Positions 15,663 to 23,637 of a stretch of DNA of 38,116 nt are shown here, in pieces (position 1 is the stretch's first letter; each line of letters starts with the position of its first letter). The position numbers and the translations under genes are program-made. The notes beneath the pieces were generated by a model. The model was not told the origin of the DNA. It made no database searches and worked only from the letters and a program-made list of their open reading frames with translations. This DNA is from Bryobacteraceae bacterium (GTDB lineage Bacteria; Acidobacteriota; Terriglobia; Bryobacterales; Bryobacteraceae). The stretch covers positions 1 to 38,116 of the forward strand of contig JABAQT010000036.1 in assembly GCA_019187195.1 (NCBI GenBank), given 5' to 3'.

Positions 15663-16757
15663 CTACTGGGTTTTCCCCGGCCGCAACGGCGTACCCTCCC
15701 GCAACTCATCGGTTCCGCGCCGCGCCACCATGTCGCCGGGCTTTAGATTTCCGAACACTTCCACCAGGTCTCCTTCAAGGATGCCCTTCCTCACGTCCAC
15801 CCACTCGGCGCGCCCGTTACGGTCGCGAATCACGAATGTGCGCTCGGTGGTGGTGACCACGCTTGTCCTGGGCACGAGAATCGACGGACGGGGCCGGCGA
15901 ACCGGCCATTTCACCGCCGGGTACATGCCGGGAGCGAGCGAGCCATCGGGATTCATCACGTCCAACTCGACCGCCATGGTGCGCGTCCTCTGATCGAGAG
16001 CGCGGGAAATCCGCGCCACCGTTCCCGCATAGGTCCGTTCCGGCCAGGCAGGCACCTGAAACCGCACCACCGCCGGTTTCACAATGCCGCTGACGTCTTC
16101 CTCCGGCACGGGAACCACCAGCCGGAGATGAGCCACCTGTTGAAGCACCAGAAGCACGTTGTCATTGCCAGGGCCAACCAGAGCTCCCGGATGCACCTGC
16201 CTCTCCGTGATCACTCCATCGAAGGGAGCGGTGATCCTCAGGTAAGCGAGCAGATCCTTGAGCGCGCGGACCCCGGCTTCAGCAGCCTTGCTTGCCTGCC
16301 GCCTCGAGTTCAGAAGCGCCCGCGCCGCGTCTCGCTGCTTTTCCGCCAGGATGAGTTCATTCCCCGCGATGGCGCCAGGGGTCCGCGCCGCCGTCTTCAT
16401 GCGGTCGTAGGTGCTCTCGGCGGCCGATAGCTGAGCCTCCGCCTGCAGCCGCTCCGCTTCCGCCAATTGCACTTTCGACTCCGCTCCGGCGATCCTCGCC
16501 GCCATCTCGGGCGCGCTCAACTCCACCAGCAGGTCTCCCTGTTTGACCACGCTGCCGCGATCCACCAGAACCCGGTCCACATACCCCGGAACCCTGGCGT
16601 GCAGCGAGACCGCGAGGAACGGCAGAAACTCACCCGGCAACTCCACTGTCCGGGAGACCGGTCTCGAGATAACCGCAACCAGCTCGCCCGCTTGCGCCCA
16701 GGCATGTTGGGCCGCCAGAACGAGTATGGCGGTGAGGTAGCGCCTATTGTGCGTCAT
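15663..16757 (-). CDS. RND efflux periplasmic adaptor (HlyD/MFP family)
   Basis: A 364-residue membrane-fusion protein. A Sec signal (AILVLAAQHAWA) is followed by the first half of the lipoyl domain (VPGYVDRVLVDRGSVVKQGD). A long alpha-helical hairpin comes next (KVQLAEAERLQAEAQLSAAE to AEAGVRALKDLL). The second lipoyl half is LRITAPFDGVITERQVHPGA, and beta-barrel and membrane-proximal domains follow. It bridges the inner-membrane pump and the outer-membrane channel. The gene overlaps the pump gene end by 14 bases and is the last gene of the PadR-TolC-RND-adaptor operon. Placing the adaptor last is less common than adaptor-first order. Confidence 0.92.
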   Translation of the reverse strand: MTHNRRYLTAILVLAAQHAWAQAGELVAVISRPVSRTVELPGEFLPFLAVSLHARVPGYVDRVLVDRGSVVKQGDLLVELSAPEMAARIAGAESKVQLAEAERLQAEAQLSAAESTYDRMKTAARTPGAIAGNELILAEKQRDAARALLNSRRQASKAAEAGVRALKDLLAYLRITAPFDGVITERQVHPGALVGPGNDNVLLVLQQVAHLRLVVPVPEEDVSGIVKPAVVRFQVPAWPERTYAGTVARISRALDQRTRTMAVELDVMNPDGSLAPGMYPAVKWPVRRPRPSILVPRTSVVTTTERTFVIRDRNGRAEWVDVRKGILEGDLVEVFGNLKPGDMVARRGTDELREGTPLRPGKTQ

Positions 16758-19700
16758 AGTACCGGCTTGAAGGTTCCATCGGATTCAGGGACGGCGACGT
16801 CAGCGATGCCGTGCGTTGAACAATCGCATAGATCGAAGGAAGGATGGTCAGGGTGACGAATGTGGCTGCCAGCAGACCGCCGATCACCGCGCGGGCGAGC
16901 GGCGCCGATTGCGAACCGCCCTCGCCAAGGCCGGCCGCCATCGGAGCCATGCCGCAGATCATCGCCGCCGCCGTCATCAGTATGGCCCGCAGACGGGTTG
17001 CGGCGCCTTCCCGCGCCGCCTCGATCACGGGCATATTTTCCCGCCGCAGACGTTCGGCGAAGGTGACCAGCAGGATCGAATTCGCCACGGCGATGCCAAT
17101 AGCCATGATTGCCCCCATGAAGGACTGGATATTCAACGTCGTGCCCGTCGCCTTCAGCATCCCCACCACCCCGCAGAGCACCGCGGGAACCGTCAGGACG
17201 ACGGCAAGCGCGAGACGAAGAGACTGGAAATTCGCCGAGAGCAGCAGGAAGATCACCGCGACAGCCAGCAGCAGTCCCGTGCGCAACCCGGCGATGGTCT
17301 GCTCGAACGGAGGGATCTGGCCCTTCATCACAACCTTGACCCCTCGCGGCGGAGAGCCCGCCGCGAGCAAAGCCTTGCTCAGCCTGGGAGCGGCCTCTCC
17401 CAGCGTGATGCCGCTCACATTGGCCGTCACACTCACGATATGCTGCCCGTTGAAGCGCTCAATCAAGCCCGGAATCGTGCCCGGCTTCATCGTGGCCACG
17501 TTCCTCAACTCCGTGTCGCGTACGCCGTTTTTCATGATCGGGATCTCCCCGGCGCTTTCCACGCTCTGCATGCGGTTCCGCGGCAATTGCACCTGAATCT
17601 GAAACGCGTTGCCGGACTTCGGGTCGCGCCAATAGTTGGGCTGCGTGAACCGCGACGACGACGTGGCGGGCACAACCGAACGGACCACGTCCGCCATTGT
17701 CAGCCCCAGTTGACCGGCCCTGTCGCGGCTGATGTCGATGTCCAGCGTGGGATAGCTGTACTCCTGGGCAATTTGCAGATCACGCAGGAAACCGAGCTTC
17801 GCCATTTCCGCCTTCAACTTCCCGGCATACTGGTAATCGTCCGCCAGCGCGGCTCCCTGCACCGCCACTTCTATGGGAGTGGGAGAGCCGAAGCTCATTA
17901 CCTGGGAGACGATATCGGCGGCTTCGAAGGAGACTTCACAGCCGGGAAGCTCGCGGCGCAATCCTTCCCGGATGCGCTCGCGCAACCGTTCGCCGCGGGG
18001 AGCGCCGGGTTTCAAAGCCACCTGGATGATTGCGTCCTGGGGGCCGCTGGTGAAAAGGTGGATCAGATCCACCGGATAACTGGCGGGGATGGTGCCCATG
18101 AAATCACTGGTGATCTCCACGTTCTCCCTGCCCGCCGCCTGTTGAAAGACATCCAGCGCGCGCAGCACGAGGCGCTCGGTCTCTTCAATTCGTGTCCCGG
18201 CCGGCGCCCGCATCCGCAACCGCAGCACCGCGGCGCCGGCGTCGGGAAACAACTCGGTTCCAATGCCCGGCGCCAGCAGGTAAAGGATCGCGAACGCGCC
18301 CGCCAGGTACGCGCCAACCACCAGCCCGCGCAGGCGCAGAAAAATCCGCAGGTAGCGATCATAGATACTTCGCAGATGGCCGGATAAGCCCTCGCGCTCC
18401 TCGCCGCGGCGCGCTTCGCGCATGAGCCATATCGAGAAAACGGGAACGAGACTGCTCGAAAGCAGGTAGGAGGCGAACATCGAAAAAGCCACCGCCAGCG
18501 ACAGGGGCACGAAAAGCTGCCGGCCCACGCCGATCATGAAGAACGAGGGGACGAAGACAGCCAGGATGCAGAGCATGGACAACAGGCGCGGCAGAGCCGT
18601 GTGGCGGCATGCCTCGAGCACCGCCCGCGCCCGCGAAACTCCGGGCAGCATCCGCGTGTGAATGTTCTCGATTTCCACCGTCGCCTCATCCACGAGAACC
18701 CCCACCGCCAGGGCCAGTCCGCCGAGCGTCATGATGTTGATCGTCTGGCCGGTGGCCCACAGCAACACCACGGCGCCCAGCAACGCAAAGGGGATGTTCA
18801 GAACCACGATGAACGCGCTGCGCCAGTCGCGAAGGAAAACCAGCACCATGAGCCCCGTCAGAACCGCGCCGGACAACGCCTCGAAGACAAGGCCGCGCAA
18901 GGAGTTGGTTACGAATGGCGACTGGTCGAATTGCAGGCTTACATCGACGTCATCGGGCACAACCTTGCGGAAATCGGGAATCGCCTTCTTTACCGCGTTG
19001 ATGACCGAAAGCGTGGACGCGTCCGCGCGCTTGGTCACCGGTATGTACACGGTGCGGCGGCCGTTCACGTGGGCATACGCTGTAATGATGTCCGTTCCGT
19101 TCTCGATTGTGCCGATATCGCGCAGGTAGACGGCCGTGCCCGCCGCCGGGCGGATGGGTGTGCTCAGGAGTTCCGAAAGATCTCCACCGAGGGCCGCGTT
19201 CGTCCTCGCAATGCGGTTGATCTTTCCGGTCCACATGTTCCCGGAGGGCATCACCAGCGTCGAGGTGCTGACCGCCGCGACGGCTTCGTCCGGCGAAACG
19301 CGGTATTGCCGGAGCTTGTCCGGATCGAGCGTGATGACGATCGTCCTCTGGTTCCCTCCAAATGGCGGTGGAGCCGAAACCCCGGGCAGGGTGGCAAACA
19401 GCGGACGCACGCTGTTCAGGGCAAAATCCTGCAACTCGCCCTGCGTGCGCGTGGAACTGCTGAACAGCAGTTGGCCGACGGCGACGCTGCCGGCGTCAAA
19501 TCGCGTGATGAAGGGCGGCACCGTGCCCGGCGGCATGAACGCCCGCGCGCGGTCGACATAACCTACGGTCTCCGCCACGGCCTGCGCCATGTCCGTGCCT
19601 TCGTGGAAGACCAGTTTCATCAGCGCCGCGCCCTGGATGCTCTTGCTCTCCACGCGGCTGATTCCCGTGATGTAGAGGAAGTGATACTCGTAATAGTAGG

Positions 19701-19890
19701 TGAGGTAGCCTTCCATCTGGGCCGCGTCCATGCCTCCGTAAGGCTGAGCCACATAAATCGCCGGCTCTCCAACCTTGGGGAAGATGTCCACCGCCATCCG
19801 CCGCACCGCAAGAAAAGCAAGCAAGGCGATGGAGGCGAGAGCAACCACCACCGTAATCGGACGGCTGAGAGCGGCTAGAACGAGGCGCAT
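16744..19890 (-). CDS. RND efflux pump permease (AcrB-like, HAE family)
   Basis: A 1048-residue inner-membrane proton-driven pump with twelve expected membrane helices and two periplasmic loops. The N-terminus is MRLVLAALSRPITVVVALAS; I start at the ATG at 19890, because the 37 codons before it overlap the tolC-like gene and are shadow. Helix 4 has GLALAVGVLVDEATVEIENI, where the usual Asp-Asp pair is Asp-Glu. Helix 10 reads GIAVANSILLVTFAERLR, where AcrB-type pumps have a Lys (GLSAKN), so the classic Asp-Asp-Lys relay appears altered. DIFPKVGEPAIYVAQPYGGM is typical of the N-terminal loop. The substrate is unknown. It is 16 bases downstream of the tolC-like stop. Confidence 0.93.
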   Translation of the reverse strand: MRLVLAALSRPITVVVALASIALLAFLAVRRMAVDIFPKVGEPAIYVAQPYGGMDAAQMEGYLTYYYEYHFLYITGISRVESKSIQGAALMKLVFHEGTDMAQAVAETVGYVDRARAFMPPGTVPPFITRFDAGSVAVGQLLFSSSTRTQGELQDFALNSVRPLFATLPGVSAPPPFGGNQRTIVITLDPDKLRQYRVSPDEAVAAVSTSTLVMPSGNMWTGKINRIARTNAALGGDLSELLSTPIRPAAGTAVYLRDIGTIENGTDIITAYAHVNGRRTVYIPVTKRADASTLSVINAVKKAIPDFRKVVPDDVDVSLQFDQSPFVTNSLRGLVFEALSGAVLTGLMVLVFLRDWRSAFIVVLNIPFALLGAVVLLWATGQTINIMTLGGLALAVGVLVDEATVEIENIHTRMLPGVSRARAVLEACRHTALPRLLSMLCILAVFVPSFFMIGVGRQLFVPLSLAVAFSMFASYLLSSSLVPVFSIWLMREARRGEEREGLSGHLRSIYDRYLRIFLRLRGLVVGAYLAGAFAILYLLAPGIGTELFPDAGAAVLRLRMRAPAGTRIEETERLVLRALDVFQQAAGRENVEITSDFMGTIPASYPVDLIHLFTSGPQDAIIQVALKPGAPRGERLRERIREGLRRELPGCEVSFEAADIVSQVMSFGSPTPIEVAVQGAALADDYQYAGKLKAEMAKLGFLRDLQIAQEYSYPTLDIDISRDRAGQLGLTMADVVRSVVPATSSSRFTQPNYWRDPKSGNAFQIQVQLPRNRMQSVESAGEIPIMKNGVRDTELRNVATMKPGTIPGLIERFNGQHIVSVTANVSGITLGEAAPRLSKALLAAGSPPRGVKVVMKGQIPPFEQTIAGLRTGLLLAVAVIFLLLSANFQSLRLALAVVLTVPAVLCGVVGMLKATGTTLNIQSFMGAIMAIGIAVANSILLVTFAERLRRENMPVIEAAREGAATRLRAILMTAAAMICGMAPMAAGLGEGGSQSAPLARAVIGGLLAATFVTLTILPSIYAIVQRTASLTSPSLNPMEPSSRYYDAQ

Positions 19891-19906
19891 GATTCGTATT
19901 CCCGAG

Positions 19907-21310
19907 TCACCGGCTTGCTTCCACGACAAACGGCTGAATGTCGCCCAGGGCGGTGGCAACCGCGAGCAGGCTCCGCCATACGCCGAGCCGTGCCAGCGCA
20001 TCGTCGATCTCGGCCTGCGTCAACAGCCGTTGCGCTTCGGCCACCTCATCCACGTTCCCCAAACCGGACTGGTAGCGCGCCGTAGCCTGGCTTGTGGCCG
20101 CGCGCGCCGCCTTGACCCCGGCGGGCGTATTCGCGGCAACCTCCCGGGCTCCCTGTAACATTGCCGCCGCGGCCCTCCATTGCGCCTTCAAGTCCACGGC
20201 GATCTGCTGGTAGCGGGCCGCCTCCGCGCGAAGGTTGGAAGACTGCACCGCTTTCCTGGCGCGGATGGCAGCGAAATCCATCACCGGAAATTCCACCGTG
20301 AAACCAAGCGCGTAGTTCTGAAAATTGGGCGCCAGTCCGTTTGCTCCACCCTGAATCCTTCCGCCGGTCTCCGCGCCTGTCCCGCGCGCGTAGGCCGACG
20401 CCTGCAAGTAAAATCGCGGAAAGTACGATCGCTCGAGGATGCGCATCTGCGCGCGCAACTGCTCGACCACGGCCCTCTGCTCGATCGCCGCGGGGTTTGC
20501 CGGGTCGAAGGGCGCGGCGTGCCCCACCGGGGGCAGTTCCAGCAGCCGCGGCGCCGATATCCGGATCCGGGCTGCCTCCTCCCCCACGAATCGCGACAGA
20601 TTCGCCCGCGCCACTTCCACCGCCTGCCTTGCCTGTATTAGTTGCGTCCGCGCCGCCGCCAGTTCCGCCGCCGCCCGCGAGGCATCAGCGCCCGGGCGCA
20701 ACTGGGCGTTCACAAGGGCGTCGATGGTCCTCGAAATGACCTGGGCTCTCTCGACGCCCGCCTGTGCCGCCCGCACTGTCTCCCGCGCGGCCACCAGCGT
20801 GACATAGGAATCCGCCGCCGCCACCGCGACGTCGTAACGCGTCCGCTGGAGAGTGGCCTCTGACCGTGCCCGCGCCGCCGTGGCCGCATCGACGCCGGCC
20901 TTCCTGGCCCCGAAGTCAAACGGTTCCCATGAAACCAGCGCTCCAATCGCGGTTCCCCACGTGGTTCCGAGGTTGTTGGTCCCCAGCACCGGCCCCGATA
21001 TCGGGGGTATCACGCGTTGCGGCAGCAGCATGCCGAAGACATTGTTTCGTGTCGCGCGATTGACCTGCGCCAGCCCATCGACCCGTGGAAGGTAGGCGGA
21101 ACGGGCAAGTTGAATTCCAGCCGCCGCCGCGTTGATCTGCTCCTGCGAGACGCGAACGGATGGATAGTTCCGTAGAGCCGCCTCGACGGCTTGCCCGAGC
21201 GTCAGACCGGCCGAACCTTGCTCCTGCGCCCTCACTCCAGCGCCCGCCGTAAGCATCACGGCTGCAATTCCGGTTGCCATGCGTCCGCCCATCGAGCGGC
21301 GCTTCACCAT
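19907..21310 (-). CDS. TolC-family outer-membrane efflux protein
   Basis: A 467-residue outer-membrane channel protein. A signal peptide (GIAAVMLTAGAGVRAQ) is followed by two OEP repeats. The first begins LTLGQAVEAALRNYPSVRVS, and long coiled coils include RARSEATLQRTRYDVAVAAA and ELAAARTQLIQARQAVEVAR. The second repeat ends YQSGLGNVDEVAEAQRLLTQ. This is the expected alpha-barrel of a trimeric channel. It is the second gene of the efflux operon; its ATG at 21310 overlaps the PadR stop by 7 bases. A second Met at codon 7 is a possible alternative start. Confidence 0.93.
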   Translation of the reverse strand: MVKRRSMGGRMATGIAAVMLTAGAGVRAQEQGSAGLTLGQAVEAALRNYPSVRVSQEQINAAAAGIQLARSAYLPRVDGLAQVNRATRNNVFGMLLPQRVIPPISGPVLGTNNLGTTWGTAIGALVSWEPFDFGARKAGVDAATAARARSEATLQRTRYDVAVAAADSYVTLVAARETVRAAQAGVERAQVISRTIDALVNAQLRPGADASRAAAELAAARTQLIQARQAVEVARANLSRFVGEEAARIRISAPRLLELPPVGHAAPFDPANPAAIEQRAVVEQLRAQMRILERSYFPRFYLQASAYARGTGAETGGRIQGGANGLAPNFQNYALGFTVEFPVMDFAAIRARKAVQSSNLRAEAARYQQIAVDLKAQWRAAAAMLQGAREVAANTPAGVKAARAATSQATARYQSGLGNVDEVAEAQRLLTQAEIDDALARLGVWRSLLAVATALGDIQPFVVEASR

Positions 21311-21648
21311 CGCTCTTTCCCTTCCATCAGTTCCCCGATCAGTTCGCGCACCTTCCCCTTGGCGGCAATGAGAGCCTTCCGCCCGCGAGGAGTCGCGCGA
21401 TACACCTTGCGCAGCGACTTGCCTTCCCTGACTTGCTTCGATTTCAGATAGCCTTTCTTCTCGAGACCGTGCAGCAGGGGGTAAAGCGTGCCCGGACTGA
21501 TGCGATAGCCGTGCCGCGCCAGTTCCTCCGCCATGCCCAGCCCGAAGATAGGCTCCTCCACGGCGTGATGCAGAATGTGCAGCCGGATCAGCCCCGAATA
21601 CAGATCGCGGTCCACGGCGTTATCATAATCTAATTTCGTTAACTTCAT
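21304..21648 (-). CDS. PadR-family transcriptional regulator
   Basis: A 114-residue winged-helix repressor-type regulator. The PadR fold is clear: GLIRLHILHHAVEEPIFGLG (helix 1 region), ELARHGYRISPGTLYPLLHG (recognition helix), LEKKGYLKSKQVREGKSL and KVYRATPRGRKAL (wing), then a C-terminal dimer helix. It is the first gene of the efflux operon and overlaps the tolC-like gene. It has a strong two-part promoter, with an imperfect dyad over the predicted transcript start and start codon, so self-repression of the whole operon is likely. The inducer is unknown. Confidence 0.93.
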   Translation of the reverse strand: MKLTKLDYDNAVDRDLYSGLIRLHILHHAVEEPIFGLGMAEELARHGYRISPGTLYPLLHGLEKKGYLKSKQVREGKSLRKVYRATPRGRKALIAAKGKVRELIGELMEGKERW

Positions 21649-21660
21649 TCGATTACGAAA
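21634..21660 (-). promoter_or_regulatory. Candidate PadR operator (TTTCGT-N15-ACGAAA dyad)
   Basis: Inverted arms TTTCGT (21634-21639) and ACGAAA (21655-21660), matching at 8 of 10 positions when extended inward. The dyad spans the start codon and the predicted transcript start of the padR gene. Its shape differs from the ATGT/ACAT sites known for some PadR proteins. Confidence 0.4.
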
Positions 21661-21664
21661 CGCC

Positions 21665-21694
21665 AGTATAGGAACGCCGGAAGCCCGTTGTCAA
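21665..21694 (-). promoter_or_regulatory. Strong sigma-70-type promoter of the padR-efflux operon
   Basis: Minus strand TTGACA (21689-21694), 18 bases, TATACT (21665-21670). Expected transcription starts about 10 bases before the ATG, inside one arm of the dyad. Confidence 0.75.
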
Positions 21695-21696
21695 CA

Positions 21697-21715
21697 CCCG
21701 GCGCGGAGCGCCGGG
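21697..21715 (-). terminator. GC-rich hairpin after the DinB-like gene
   Basis: Perfect 8-base stem CCCGGCGC / GCGCCGGG with a 3-base loop, 6 bases past the DinB-like stop and just before the padR promoter. There is no long T-tract, so it may be a weak terminator or an insulator. Confidence 0.4.
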
Positions 21716-21721
21716 CGCCCG

Positions 21722-22237
21722 CTAATCTTTCTTTCCCTGGTTTCCCCGCCGGGCCGTGGAAGGAGGAATGAATCCGCAGACACGCAGATATCCCACCACG
21801 TTTCCGTAGATCTCGTTGTTGTGCACCAGCACGTGCAGCAGGGCGTTGCTCATCGCCGGAGAGGAGATGGCTTTCTGGTCATCCATTCCCTGTAACGCTT
21901 CCGCGCAGTAGGCGAAGGACTCCTTCAGCGCCTTGCTCACCTCGCCCTTGTGTTTGAGCTTTGCCGCTTCCTTTTCCGCCTCCGGCACGCTCTCGCCTTT
22001 CATCACCGCGCAGTCGCTGTAGTTGCGCTGGGTGGCGTGGTTCAGCCATTCGGCGAACGTCATCTGGCCTTCGGTCAACCGGAACCCATACTTGCTCGCC
22101 GGCATGGCATCGGCGCTCGCCTCGAGATTCCGCCGCACTCCATTGAAGTAGCGCTGGGTCGCCGTCGTCACCAGCGGGTTCTGCGCCCGCGCCGCGCACG
22201 CCATGAGCGCGCACACGAGAACTCCTGTTACTCTCAT
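21722..22237 (-). CDS. Secreted DinB-like four-helix protein
   Basis: A 171-residue protein with a signal peptide (VTGVLVCALMACAARAQ). The mature part resembles the DinB/YfiT metal-binding four-helix bundle. A first His is in EWLNHATQRNY, and the HVLVHNNEIYGNVV segment gives the paired histidines of the usual three-His site. Phe/Tyr-rich helices (YGFRLTEGQMTFAEW) match family members in acidobacteria. DinB proteins are often cytosolic thiol transferases; a secreted one may do something else. A strong AGGAGG at 22242-22247 is four bases before the ATG at 22237 and fixes the start. It is divergent from serA. Confidence 0.8.
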   Translation of the reverse strand: MRVTGVLVCALMACAARAQNPLVTTATQRYFNGVRRNLEASADAMPASKYGFRLTEGQMTFAEWLNHATQRNYSDCAVMKGESVPEAEKEAAKLKHKGEVSKALKESFAYCAEALQGMDDQKAISSPAMSNALLHVLVHNNEIYGNVVGYLRVCGFIPPSTARRGNQGKKD

Positions 22238-22290
22238 TCGCCCTCCTATGTCCCTACAGCGTACACCACATGCGAAACTGGTGATAGACA

Positions 22291-22296
22291 TACTTT
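22291..22296 (+). promoter_or_regulatory. -10-like box TACTTT before serA
   Basis: TACTTT lies 10 bases before the ATG at 22307. No clear -35 and no ribosome-binding site are seen, in keeping with a very short leader. Confidence 0.3.
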
Positions 22297-22306
22297 CCGC
22301 AACTGA

Positions 22307-23545
22307 ATGAGCAAGACATCCCTCGATAAAAGCAAGATTAAGATTCTTCTGCTCGAAGGTGTGCATTCGAGCGCCGTAAAGGCCTTTCGCGACGACGGCT
22401 ACACCGGAATCGAGTACCATCAGAAATCGCTCCCCGAAGCAAGGCTTCTCGAATCGGTGAAGGACGCCTATTTCATCGGCATCCGGTCCGCCACGCAACT
22501 CACGGCGCGCGTCTTCGAGAACGCGCCGAAGCTGACGGGCGTCGGATGCTTCTGCATCGGCACCAATCAGGTGGATCTCGATGCCGCCGAAGCGCGCGGC
22601 ATCCCCGTCTTCAACGCGCCCTTCTCGAACACGCGCAGCGTCGCCGAACTCGCGCTGGCCGAGATCATCATGCTGATGCGGGACATCCCGAGACGCAACG
22701 CCATTGCCCACCGCGGCGGCTGGATCAAGACTGCCGCCGGCTCGCGCGAGGTGCGCGGCAAGTGTCTCGGCATCATCGGCTACGGCCACATCGGCACGCA
22801 GATCGGACTGCTGGCGGAATCCCTCGGGATGCAGGCGGTCTACTACGACGTCGAGGCAAAACTCGCCCTCGGCAACGCCAGGCCCGCTCCCTCCCTCGCT
22901 GGCCTGCTCGAAGTCGCCGACGTGGTCACGCTGCACGTTCCGGAGACGCCCCAAACTCACGGCCTCATCGGACGGGATCAGATCGCCGCGATGAAACCGG
23001 GCGCGCTGCTCATCAACGCCTCGCGCGGCACCGTCGTCGACATCGGAGCCCTCGCGGAGGCGCTCCGCTCGGGACACATCGCCGGCGCCGCCATCGATGT
23101 CTTTCCCTCGGAGCCGAAAACCGAGGGCGAGGAGTTCGTCTCACCGCTCCGTGGGCTGGACAACGTCCTGCTGACGCCCCACGTGGGCGGCAGCACCGAA
23201 GAGGCTCAACAGAATATCGGATACGAAGTGGCAAGCAAGCTGATCCGGTACAGCAACAACGGCTCGACGCTCTCCGCCGTCAACTTCCCGGAAGTCTCCC
23301 TCCCGGAGCATCCGGGCATGCATCGCTTGCTGCACATTCATCGCAACCAACCCGGTGTGCTCTCATCCGTCAACGATGTGTTCTCCGGGCGCGGCATCAA
23401 CATCGCCAGCCAGTACCTGCAAACGAATCCGAAGATCGGCTACGTGGTGATAGACATCGACACCGGCGGGCCGAACGAGTCCTTGATGGTCAAGCGCGCG
23501 CTCGATGAGGCGCCCGGCACCATCCGCACTCGCATTCTCTATTGA
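22307..23545 (+). CDS. serA: D-3-phosphoglycerate dehydrogenase with C-terminal ACT domain
   Basis: A 412-residue enzyme for the first step of serine synthesis: oxidation of 3-phosphoglycerate to 3-phosphohydroxypyruvate with NAD. It follows the E. coli SerA layout closely. IGCFCIGTNQVDLDAA-type text is present (GVGCFCIGTNQVDLDAAEAR), as are FNAPFSNTRSVAELAL, the Rossmann loop GIIGYGHIGTQIGLLAE, LINASRGTVVDIGAL with the catalytic Arg, and LTPHVGGSTEEAQ with the catalytic His. The last 80 residues are an ACT domain (HIHRNQPGVLSSVNDVFSGR), which in the family gives feedback inhibition by serine. Cytosolic. It stands alone, divergent from the DinB-like gene. Confidence 0.97.
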   Translation: MSKTSLDKSKIKILLLEGVHSSAVKAFRDDGYTGIEYHQKSLPEARLLESVKDAYFIGIRSATQLTARVFENAPKLTGVGCFCIGTNQVDLDAAEARGIPVFNAPFSNTRSVAELALAEIIMLMRDIPRRNAIAHRGGWIKTAAGSREVRGKCLGIIGYGHIGTQIGLLAESLGMQAVYYDVEAKLALGNARPAPSLAGLLEVADVVTLHVPETPQTHGLIGRDQIAAMKPGALLINASRGTVVDIGALAEALRSGHIAGAAIDVFPSEPKTEGEEFVSPLRGLDNVLLTPHVGGSTEEAQQNIGYEVASKLIRYSNNGSTLSAVNFPEVSLPEHPGMHRLLHIHRNQPGVLSSVNDVFSGRGINIASQYLQTNPKIGYVVIDIDTGGPNESLMVKRALDEAPGTIRTRILY

Positions 23546-23548
23546 GAT

Positions 23549-23602
23549 CCGCCCTTTGATGCTCGGGCGGCGGGAACAGGCCAACTCAGGCATTCCCCTG
23601 AG
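23549..23602 (+). terminator. Two small hairpins downstream of serA
   Basis: CCGCCC (23549-23554) pairs with GGGCGG (23565-23570), and CTCAGG (23585-23590) pairs with CCTGAG (23597-23602). The first begins 4 bases after the serA stop. Neither has a T-tract, so termination is only suggested. Confidence 0.3.
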
Positions 23603-23624
23603 GGAAATGGACGCCGCGCCACCT

Positions 23625-23630
23625 TACGAT
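23625..23630 (+). promoter_or_regulatory. Leaderless-type -10 box TACGAT
   Basis: TACGAT, exactly 7 bases, then the ATG at 23638. An in-frame ATG at 23629 overlaps the box itself, so the box argues for the later start. Confidence 0.45.
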
Positions 23631-23637
23631 GAAAGGT

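Noticed and set aside
16816..19878. Long forward open frames (16816-18387 and 18601-19878) within the RND pump region
   Set aside because: They are antisense shadows of the pump gene in GC-rich DNA, with Arg/His/Gln-rich translations and no recognisable domain.
19891..20001. Longer N-terminus for the RND pump
   Set aside because: It overlaps the tolC-like gene and lacks pump features; family members start at the MRLVL-type sequence.
22238..23077. Minus-strand extension of the DinB-like frame through serA
   Set aside because: It is opposite the well conserved serA, and the signal peptide and AGGAGG site at 22242-22247 place the true start at 22237.
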